Below are positions 55,838 through 64,000 of a DNA stretch of 64,000 bases, in pieces. The stretch is from contig NW_023601433.1 of the NCBI RefSeq assembly GCF_014898055.3, forward strand, positions 17,594,141-17,658,140, in the 5' to 3' direction. The position numbers were made by a program, and so were the translations under genes. This stretch comes from Talpa occidentalis (Eukaryota > Chordata > Mammalia > Eulipotyphla > Talpidae). How positions within the stretch are numbered: the first letter of the stretch is position 1; each line of letters opens with the position of its first letter. Below the pieces are notes generated by a model. It ran no database searches. It was not told where the DNA came from and saw only the letters and a list, made by a program, of their open reading frames with translations.

Positions 55838-56381
55838 TTTATTTATTTTTTTTTAAGATTTATTTATTTGGGGCCTCTCCTGGTGGCGCAGTGGTTGAGT
55901 GCTGGGTTGCAAGGCTGCCCGCAGGCTCTGCAGCGCCAGTTTGATCCCCGGGCACAGGTGAGGGTCCCACATGCCGTGCAGTCCTCTCCTGCAGCCCGCT
56001 GCTCCCCTCAGCAGTGTATTTCGTCAGTCTGCCTGTTCTGCTCCCCGCTCTGGCTCTGGTGAATTCTCTCACCCTCCCACGCTTCTGACTGTACCCAGTG
56101 CTTGTATAAAAATAAATAAATAAAAATATATTTATTTATGCATACAAGACCTGGAGTGTAGGCCAGAGGTGTGGAGGGTGAGAGGATTCACCAGAGACAG
56201 AGTGGGGAACAGAACAGGCAGACTGACTGAAATACACTGCTGAGGGGAGCAGCGGAGGAGACAGGAGAGGTCTGCTGTGCCATGTGGGTCACCTCCCTGG
56301 CCGGGGATCGAACTCGTGTTTCAGTGGCTGTGGATAGCTTCATAGGTTGCATGTTAACCCCTCGCACCACCAGGAGGCCCA
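55838..56381 (-). mobile_element. subfamily A SINE split by a B SINE
   Basis: The outer A copy starts with 'ttttttttaagatttatttattt', is broken by a plus-strand B SINE, and resumes at 'atatatttatttatgcatac'. The outer TSD is 'aggatccttgtcttta' on the left and 'aggtccttgtcttta' on the right (one-base indel). Confidence 0.94.
55870..56130 (+). mobile_element. subfamily B SINE nested in an A SINE tail
   Basis: A full-length B copy has head 'ggcgcagtggttgagtgctgggttgc', body 'ccccgctctggctctggtg', and tail 'cttgtataaaaataaataaataaa'. It lies opposite in orientation to its host, and the flanking host repeat 'atttatttat' serves as TSD. Confidence 0.94.
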
Positions 56382-56396
56382 AGGTCCTTGTCTTTA

Positions 56397-56848
56397 CGTT
56401 ACAGGGCAGCCTGACTCTGGGTCCTCACCCGCGCGCTTTAAAGGACTTATCAATACTCCGCTGCAGGCACACACGAAAGGTTAATAAAAGGTTTATTTAC
56501 AAAGAAAGGGCAAATGAGGGAAAGTACAATTCAGGGAGAAAAGTGGGAGACAAAGTTTTAAATGCGTCCTACCCGATCCGCCAATCTGGAAACCCAAAAG
56601 GCACTCTGAGAGCTGGCCGCGAGCCTTGAAGCCAGGAGGAAAGCGAGAGAGCGAGAGACCCCAAGGCCCACGTGTCTGGTTTTTATACCCAACCTGGCTG
56701 TTTAACCCCACCCTCAGGTCCCAGCCACCCTCCCTTTGGTGGTGACGGGATTTGTCTTTCCCAATGTCCTGATGGCTTTGGTCTGGAGTGGGGGTGGCGT
56801 CCACAAAGCCTGCATGGAATTAGCTCAGGACATCCTTTCCCCCTAACA
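56397..56848 (-). mobile_element. solo ERV LTR, family 1, exact 4-bp TSD
   Basis: A 452-bp element, in minus sense, starts TGTTAGGGGGAAAGG and ends GCCCTGTAACG, the last T-to-C substitution (plus strand) altering the canonical CA end. A TATA box (complement of 'tttttata', near 56682) and AATAAA (complement of 'tttatt', near 56492) are preserved. The TSD 'ttta' flanks it at 56393-56396 and 56849-56852. It inserted inside the direct repeat left by the adjoining SINE. Confidence 0.9.
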
Positions 56849-57024
56849 TTTAGACTCAAAGGGCTCACATACTATCAGAGGGGGAGCAGCAGCAAGACAG
56901 GCAAAAGCTGGTGATGTGTAAACAACCAGATACAGAAAACAATCTATAGATAAGGACGGGGGAAAGGCACAAGAGCCCATTCTCTGAAAACTGCCTATTT
57001 CTTAGTTAATCCCTGTAATAACAA

Positions 57025-57260
57025 CAATGTAAGGAATTGATTGAGCTCTCACCACAAGCTGGGCTCTATTCTAGAAGTTCTACTTGCTTGACACATGAAC
57101 TCCTAAAAGAAATTTGGAACAGCTACAGTGAAGGCTCCCGCCACAGGGAAGGCAGAGAAGTCCACTCACTTCTCAAGGTCCCATGACTGAATCAAAATTC
57201 AACCCCAGGCAGTCTGATTCCAAACCAAATGACTCAGTCATAGAGCACTACCCTATACAG
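57025..57260 (-). mobile_element. MIR element
   Basis: 'attgattgagctctcaccacaagctgggctctattctag' at the left and 'aattcaaccccaggcagtctgattcc' with 'gagcacta' at the right follow an antisense MIR almost end to end, with the central region diverged. Confidence 0.7.
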
Positions 57261-57552
57261 CCTTTATACTCAAAAATTCACAGACACGAGTTCAATATTG
57301 TCTGAAAATAAAGTGCACTTTCATTTGGGTGGCTTTCATAATGTTGTGTTGGATTATTCATTTCCTCTTCCCCTGCTTTTTCCTTTTTGGATTTTACTTT
57401 CCCATGGTTTGGATTTCAGATATGGCTTATGACCATCTGACCAAGGTATGGCTTATGCAGCAAGGTGACAACAGGAGGAAACAAGACAGGTGAGAATTAG
57501 AGCAGATTAACCCACAATCCCACCTCGCCATTGACAGGAATTCTATCCTATA

Positions 57553-58335
57553 TACAATCTTCCTCGATTATGATGAAACTACTTTTTTTTTAGAGGAGGA
57601 TTTTAAAATTTTTTATTTTATTTAAAAAAATATTTTGTGTAGAAGAACTGGGGAATAGGCCACAGGTGCAGGAAGTGAAAAGATACACCAGAGACAGAGT
57701 GGGGAGCAGAACAGGTACTAAAATACAGTGCTAAAGGGACCAGCGGGAGAGACAGGAGAGGTCTGCTGCGCCATATGTGGGTTAGCTCCCTGGCCAGGGA
57801 TGGAACTCAGGTGTTAGTGGTGATAGTGCTGAGACTTAGCCCCTACGCCACCAGGGAGGCCCAAAACTACTTCTTGATAAACCCATCTAAGTCAAAAATA
57901 CACTTACTACTCCCTAACCTACCACACATCATAGGTCAGCCTAGTCTACCTTAAATGTGCTCAGAACACTTGCAGGAGTTTTTAGTTGCACAAACTCATC
58001 TAATGCAAAGTTTGCTTTATAATAAAGTATTGAATATCTCTTGTGATTTACTGATTCTGTACTGAAAGTGAAAAACAGACGTGAGGCGATGCAAACACAC
58101 AAAACGCAGTATCCCAAAGCTGGCAACACAGTACAAGCTATGGGCTATCTACCCTCACAGTGGCGGGGCTGGCTGGGAGCTGTGGTTTGCTGCCTCTGGT
58201 CATTGTCAGACGAGAGTATTGTACAGCTCATCACTCACCCAGAAAAGTCAAAATTCAAGTACGGTGTTTTCTTCACATCATTGTGAAGTTGAACATCATT
58301 AAGTTGAACCATCATATGTTGGGAACTACTTCTAG
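57553..58335 (+). mobile_element. Tigger-type (TcMar) DNA transposon, interrupted by a SINE
   Basis: The blocks 'acaatcttcctcgattatgatg', 'gataaacccatctaagtc', 'cctagtctaccttaaatgtgctcagaacacttgc', 'tttataataaagtattgaatatctc', 'tactgtaagtgaaaaacag'-like text and 'gttgaaccatcatatgttggg' follow the order of a common mammalian mariner/Tigger non-autonomous element. Its inverted ends pair 'cttcctcgattatgatg' with 'catcatatgttggg'. A SINE at 57585-57862 splits it near the left end. Confidence 0.7.
57585..57862 (-). mobile_element. tRNA-derived SINE, diverged, inside Tigger element
   Basis: The reverse copy has many changes ('gtgtagaagaactggggaataggcc', 'acaggtactaaaatacagtgctaaagggaccagcggg'), so it is among the oldest SINEs here. 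TSD is approximately 'aaactactt' on both sides. Removing it restores the transposon. Confidence 0.9.
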
Positions 58336-58959
58336 TGAGAGCAGAGACTCAGAGAAGATAAGGAACTTGCCAATTGTAGTGAATTTCATGCTCCATGAGC
58401 TGGTCTGACTCCAGAGCCTCCCCCTGCCATGCTGAGTGAGGAGGAGCCCAAGAGTAGATGTGACAGGGAGGAGGCCCAGAGCCCTGTGTTGAGTCTCGAG
58501 CCCAGTTCATTGCTGGCAGTGCACACGGAGACTTTCATGGGCCTCCGCCGGCCTCTTATCCCATTAAAAATATGATCATTTAGTATTGCATTGACATAAG
58601 GACAAATGCATTAGCATTACATATTAAAACATTGTCTTTAGCCTAAAAGATCAATTTTTCTTCTGATTTTAAAAGACATTAAAGCATACCGTGGGACCCT
58701 AAAAGTAATGCTGTCCCTGAGCACTGTGCCCCCTGATGAAGATGTCGACCCCGGTTGCACACAGAGACTGTTGGGAGGGTTATATGCTCTCCTTACCTTA
58801 ATGGAAGCTTAATCTGAGAAAAAGCAGGAAGGCTGAGCTGGGAGACGCTGAAGGCCTGGAGTCGTGGGCCATAAGGATACAAAGTGGACTAAATGCTTTG
58901 AGACATCTGTTGATGATACTTAAATAAAATACATCTGTGACAAATGATCTAGCTGTAGT
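58336..58959. other. unassigned
   Basis: No gene or repeat was recognised. Confidence 0.5.
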
Positions 58960-59160
58960 TCAATGCTGGTGCCATTATCCAGCCTTGGGCACATCCATTC
59001 CTCTATTCAAGTCCATTTCTTCCTTTATAAAATAACATGATAAAAGTCTGTAACTCAGAAGGCTTCCATGAGAACTAAATGAGGTTGCACAAATGATGAA
59101 TGGAGCACAGTCTCGGGCATTTGGTCATTCACTGCATAAATGTTGGCTAAAATTACCCTG
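58960..59160 (+). mobile_element. MIR element
   Basis: 'cattcctctattcaagtccatttcttcctttataaaataac', 'gagaactaaatgagg' and 'cactgcataaatgttggctaaaatta' follow the sense-strand order of MIR. Confidence 0.65.
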
Positions 59161-59543
59161 TCTTCACCATCACCACTGCTCTCCCGCCATTTTCTGCTAC
59201 TCCCAGGAAGGCAATAGAAGAAAATGTTCTAACTTGGAACTTACCTGGCTAAGAAAGAGACAGGAACTTACCTGGCTATGATCATATCTATAACATCTCA
59301 GGTGAAGAGTTTAAGGTTGAACTATAAATATCTGACTCTTATGATTGGATAAATTCACTAAACAATCACCAGGTGATAGAAGTGATAATAAAGCACACAA
59401 ATGGTAAAGAAAAGCATAGACAACAGAATCACTGTGGCAAAGGAGAAGGCATTGGTCGATATTATATAAATAAGGGTATTAATGTAGCCCACTAAAGAAT
59501 CAGTACAATAGAGTAATAATATAGCTGAAGGGAAATCACTTCT
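59161..59543. other. unassigned
   Basis: A small direct repeat of 'ggaacttacctggcta' occurs at 59237-59252 and 59264-59279. No gene was recognised. Confidence 0.5.
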
Positions 59544-59802
59544 TTTTAAAAAAATATTTATTTATTTATGCATACAAGAGCTGGGGTATAGGCCAGAGGT
59601 ATGGGGGGAGGGGAGCGGTGAGAGGATTCACCAGAGACAAGTGTGGAACAGAACGAAATACACTGGGGGGAGCAGCTGGTGAGACTGGAGGGGTCTGCAG
59701 CACCATGTGGGTAGCTCCCTGGCCAGGGATCAAACTCGTGCTGCAGTGGCTGGGGACAGCTTCATAGGCTGAGTCTTAACCCCTTGGGCCACCAGGAAGG
59801 CC
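59544..59802 (-). mobile_element. tRNA-derived SINE, subfamily A, exact 19-bp TSD
   Basis: The reverse copy has a short body deletion (after 'cagaac' it goes to 'gaaatacactgggg'). The TSD 'ctgaagggaaatcacttct' is identical at 59525-59543 and 59803-59821, one of the longest exact duplications for subfamily A in this window. Confidence 0.95.
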
Positions 59803-59821
59803 CTGAAGGGAAATCACTTCT

Positions 59822-60584
59822 ACCACCAAATTCAAGGACAAATTTTTGGTAAATAAAACAGGAGAGAAAAAGAAAGTAGTCAATTCATTCTGTTGTCCTA
59901 TATATGTGAATCATTTGAGAACATATAAATCAGAATGAGCAACTCACTGTTGAAGGTATAATTCAAGAAGTTGCAAATAAAGTCTTTGAGAAGGAAACAA
60001 AAGTAGAAAGGGCAGGAATTCTATCCTGGGAACTGCAAGAAGAACTTGCAAAAAGTATTCATTCATGTCCTAGGGAGAGAAAGATAACCCTAAGAGATGA
60101 AAGAGGCACTTACAGTGCCAGGACTGACAGATAAGGAAGGAGAGATGGGCCCGAGGATAAAAGTGGAATGGCCAAGAAATCTAAGTGACAAAAAACATGC
60201 AAAGAGCATGCACACAAATTGTCTGTTGGGTAGCAGTCCTTTTCCCATGAGAAGGAACGATGCAGTTGGCGCTGAACTAAGGTAGGACATGGCTTAACCC
60301 ACCAGGAGTCCCTTTGCTGTAGGCCTATCTTTGCACCTGAAACAGGAAACTGTTGCTGCTTGTATATAAAAGAAATGGGGTGAAAAGTATAACACTTGAG
60401 TGGCCTGGCACTCTGGGCAATTAAAGTACAGTGGAAATAAATAGACATGAAACAGGTAGATGCAGTCAGATACTCTGTGGAAATGCTTATTTTTTTTTTC
60501 AAAAGAAAATGAGACTCTTTGAGAGTCAGCATATTCTAGTGTGAAGCCTGAGCCAGAGCATGCCTGCATTCTACCAGCTATCCC
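59822..60584. other. unassigned
   Basis: No repeat was recognised. A 140-codon minus-strand frame (60110-60532) shows no domain. A T9 run is near 60491. Confidence 0.5.
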
Positions 60585-60800
60585 AGGTGACATCACTGCC
60601 ACCGCCCTGGTCCTGGCCTTCATCATTTCTCCCTGGACTATCGTGATAACCTCCTTAGAGGTCTTTGACCTGTGCCCTGCAGTCTAGCTCTCCCTGCTGC
60701 CTCCAGTCTCTGCCACACTGCCTTCCACCTGACTTATCTTTTCACCTCAGATCCAACCACATCATGTCCTGCTTCGAAGTCTCCAACAAATTTAGAAAAT
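60585..60800 (+). mobile_element. LINE-2 fragment
   Basis: 'gccctggtcctggccttcatcatttctccctggactat', 'ctccctgctgcctccagtctctgcc' and 'catcatgtcctgcttcgaagtctccaac' follow the sense order of an L2 3' region. Confidence 0.65.
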
Positions 60801-60869
60801 GGTTTAAATAGCATTAAAATGTCAGATGGATTTCACTTGTAAAAGATTCAATGAACAAATTATACATTT

Positions 60870-61142
60870 TTTTAAAGATTTAAAAATATTTTTATTTATT
60901 TATGCACACAAGAGCTGGGGTACAGGCCAGAGGTGCAGGGGTGAGAGGATTCACCAGACACAGAATGGGGAACAGAATAGACAGATCTACTGAAATACAC
61001 TGCTGAGAGGAGCAGCAGGCAAGACAGGAGAGGTCTGCAGCACCATGTGGGTAGATCCCTGGCTGGGATCAAACTCGCACTGCAGTGGCTGTGGATAGCT
61101 TCATAGTGCTGAGACTTAGCCCCTTTTGCCACCAGGGAGGCT
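60870..61142 (-). mobile_element. tRNA-derived SINE, subfamily A
   Basis: The reverse copy has an expanded tail end ('aaagatttaaaaatatttttatttattta'). TSD 'caaattatacattt' (left) and 'caaattacacattt' (right). Confidence 0.94.
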
Positions 61143-61349
61143 CAAATTACACATTTAGAAAGAAGCAAGCATCAAGACAAAGGAAAAATTAAGAACATCT
61201 ATGAGAAAGATCAGATTCAATTAGAAGAGGAAACCTATGAATGACAGGGCTCCCAGAATGGGAAGGAGAAGAAATAGGAGCAGAAATCTTATTCAAAAAA
61301 ATAAATAAACAAATAAATAAATAAGAACTTACCAAAACTACAGATTGAA
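61143..61349. other. unassigned
   Basis: A short purine-rich spacer with an AAATAAAT repeat at about 61298-61323. Confidence 0.5.
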
Positions 61350-63250
61350 TTAAACATGAAAGTCCAGCAAGCAGAGACAACAGCTAAATTCTTAAATGGA
61401 AAAAGAACTTTACCCAGACATCATTGTAAACTATCAAAAATCAAAAATAAAGAAAAAATTTTGCAGGAAGCAAGGGAAAAAATATTAACTTATAAAGGCT
61501 TTCCAGTTAGTATTTCCCTGGATTTCAGCCCAGACACTTCAAGCAAGAAGAGAGTAGAAGGAAATAATCACAATCCTAAAAGACAAGACATGCCAGCCAA
61601 GAATTCTCTATCCTGCAAAATTATCAATTAAGTATGAAGATGCAACAAAGGTTTTCTCAGACAAACGGAAGCAAATGGAGTTTGCCACCATCAGACTCAC
61701 CCTTCAAATAATACTAAAAGGTGTTCTTCTACAGGAAAAGAAAAACTGAAGCACAAGCTCCCTAGCAAAATGACAACAGCAGCACAACACTAGTGGCAAG
61801 AGCAAGAACAACTAAGCCCTAAAGGGGAGGAAGAAACACATAGAACCAGCATAGCTGAATGTTGGAGAGCAGATGCCAGCTCAGAAAGGATCTAAACATA
61901 GGAATTCAAATAAAACCTTATGGTAACCACTAACCCAAAATCCAGAATAGACACTCACAGATGAAGAAGCAAAGAAATTGATAGGAACACTAAAGAAAGA
62001 CAACCAGAAAGGAAGAAACAAAAGGAAAATGAAACAACAAAAAAAGAAGTAATCAAAAACAAAATGACTGATAATAAACAGTTCCTATCAATAATCACCC
62101 TCAATGTGAATGGTCTGAGTTCACCGATAAAGATGCAGACTAATGACATGGGTAACAAAAATTCCAGCCACCAATACTTTGTTTAGAAGAGACCCATTTA
62201 AAACTGAAAGATAAAAACAAACAGAAAATAATAGGCTGGATAAGGTCATACATGCTAATAACTCAAAAGAGCAAATTAGGAATTACTCTTCGAGTACTCA
62301 TATCTGATAAGCTAGACTTCCAACTAAAAAAGGTAATAAGGGATAAAGATGAGCACTATATAATGATCAAGGGAACAACTCACCAAGAAGATATAACTCT
62401 TATTAATATTTATGCTCCAAATATAGGAGCACTTATACAAAGCAAGTATTAGCAGACCAAAAACAACATATCAACAAAAATTCAATTGTTGCCAGAGACA
62501 ACACATCACTGACAGGGATAAACCATCTAGACAGAAAATTAACAAAAAAATAAAGGCCCTAAATGAAGTATTCGATCAGACGCATTTACTGGACATTTAT
62601 AGAGTTTTCCATCTAAAAGCAATGAATACACTTTCTTCTCCAGTGCACATGGAACATTTTCAAGAATAGATCATATACTAGAACATAAAACAAGTCTCAG
62701 AAAACACACAAAAATAGGAATTATATCAAGCATCTTCACAGACCACAATGCTTAAAAGCTAGAGTTTAACCATAAAAGGAATTCTGGAACAAACCAAAAT
62801 ATGTGGAGACTAAACAAAATGCTTCTGAACAACTCTTACGTCAATGAAGAAATAAAAGACGAGATAAAAATAATATCTGGAGACTAATGAAAACGGAGAG
62901 ACAAGCTACCAGACCCTATGGGATGCTTTAAAAGCAGTAAGATGCTGGAAGTTTATAGCATACAGGCCCACATAAAATAAAAACAAAAACAAAAACAAAA
63001 AAACAAGAATCAGATCTCAATTTAACAATCTAACTCTGCAATTGAAGAAACTAGAAAAGAAACAGTAGAAGGAAGAACTAATTTAAAAAATTAGAACAGA
63101 AACCAAGAGTTGGTTCTTTGAAAAAATAAACAAAAATGACAAACCAGTAGCTATATTTACGAAGACGAGAGAAAACACAGATCAATTGAATCAGAAATGA
63201 AAAAGGCAAAATTACAACAGACACTGCAGAAATACAGAATCATAAGAATC
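61350..63250 (+). mobile_element. old sense L1: inter-ORF region to ORF2 endonuclease/RT start
   Basis: The left part matches the sequence preceding ORF2 in old L1s ('aagaattctctatcctgcaaaa', 'tttctcagacaaacgga', 'ggtgttcttctac'). The middle encodes the ORF2 start and endonuclease (a 66-codon frame at 62252-62452 ends in a block reading INIYAPNIGA; near 62090 'aataatcaccctcaatgtgaatggtctgag'). The right part continues to 'gagttggttctttgaaaaaataaacaaaa' and 'cagaaatgaaaaaggc'. Many stops. It is about 1.9 kb of one element in natural order. Confidence 0.8.
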
Positions 63251-64000
63251 TGTTTTGAAAGTCTCCAGGTGATGGTCTTTACATCCCTTGCTATCCATTC
63301 TGTTGGTGGAGATGTCAGTAAGAATAACTGAGAGCAACAAAAGTTGAAAAGGATAGACAGTAGCTTCGTTTGGACCACAGGAAAGTCAACCAAACCGAGG
63401 GTCAGGAAGGAATCTTCCAGACCGGTGAGATTCACCAGCTGTCATGTTACAGGAGTGTTATATAAAACTGATGAGCTGACATTGAACTGCTACTGTGGTT
63501 ATGATTCCAAATCATCCCAGTCCTACACCTACAAAAAGTCTGAAATCAAAGTTAATTTACATAACATGGAGAGAACAAAATGCACTCAAACTGGATAATG
63601 TTTTCTGTGATAAAGAAAGATGACTCCAAGAAACAAGGTCTCTGGTAATCCTGTCTGACCGACTGCTGAGGCAATTACCCAAGAGTGGGGTGCTGTGAAG
63701 GGAGGACTGTGGACCAGATTATCTCCCAGGAGGAGAAATCACAGAGATTTCCCATAAATCTCCTCTTCAGGCAATGTATAAACCAGAAGGAGATAAGTGA
63801 AGGACAGACCCAACCAAGACCTTCCTTGTGGTGACTAAGCCATAGCTCTGGGCCTCTAATCAGGGGAGGCAGTCTCCCTGTCTGTTTTAATGAGGTCAGG
63901 CTCATTAATCACTTCAGTATTATCATCTGATGTAATTGTGATTCTCTTACAGACTGAGATTAGGGATTTTGGTTTTGCTCTGTATCAGAATGACAACTCC
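63251..64000. other. unassigned to window end
   Basis: No repeat was recognised. An 84-codon plus-strand frame at 63344-63598 is Lys/Ser/Thr-rich with three Cys and no recognised family. It has no supporting splice or poly-A signals that I can identify. Confidence 0.5.

Noticed and set aside
4537..61142. Regularly spaced repeats as a CRISPR-like or satellite array
   Set aside because: The repeats are dispersed in both orientations with their own TSDs, tRNA-like heads and A-rich tails, so they are SINE insertions.
63344..63598. 84-codon frame near the right edge as an exon
   Set aside because: No recognisable family, no acceptor/donor pair and no conservation information. It is left as unassigned.

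Overview
This window is nuclear DNA from a placental mammal and consists almost entirely of interspersed repeats and non-coding sequence. I find no protein-coding gene, exon, tRNA, rRNA, snRNA or CRISPR array that I can support. Every longer open frame examined either falls inside a repeat or shows no recognisable family. The dominant repeat is a tRNA-derived SINE of about 270 bp, present in roughly 35 copies. It has a tRNA-like head with A-box and B-box promoter motifs, a unique body, and an AATAAATAAATCTTT plus poly-A tail. This body is not the carnivore, cetartiodactyl, primate or vesper-bat type. From memory it best fits the Rhin-1 family of horseshoe and leaf-nosed bats, but that identification is moderate and untested here. 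Two subfamilies are visible. Subfamily A is abundant and mostly older. Subfamily B (head with 'gcgctgggctgcgaagc', body with 'ctctggctctggtg' and 'cttctgactgtac') is rarer and often has long, exact target-site duplications (TSDs).

Layout. Positions 1-4500 hold an L1 3' end, mostly unassigned DNA with a CpG-richer patch near 2.3-2.6 kb, and a MaLR-type LTR. Positions 4.5-8.8 kb hold SINEs, a solo LTR and a decayed ERV-L integrase relic. Positions 9.8-10.9 kb are an antisense L1 ORF2 fragment. Positions 12-22 kb are dense in SINEs with a MER2-like transposon. Positions 22.3-27.2 kb are one old antisense L1 broken by two SINEs, a younger L1 and an LTR. Positions 28-33 kb are SINE-rich with nested insertions. 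Positions 33.1-42.1 kb contain no SINE but three LTR insertions, including a palindromic mini-LTR. Positions 37.7-46.8 kb are the longest repeat-poor stretch and the best candidate for conserved regulatory DNA. Positions 46.8-64 kb return to LTRs, SINEs, L1 pieces, hAT and Tigger DNA transposons, MIR and L2.

There is no gene network to describe. The information lies in insertion history: nested insertions order the elements in time, 4-5 bp TSDs date LTR insertions as integrase events, and a shared LTR terminus links several ERV copies. The most unusual object is a 141-bp LTR derivative whose two ends are inverted copies of the same LTR terminus, flanked by an exact 4-bp TSD.
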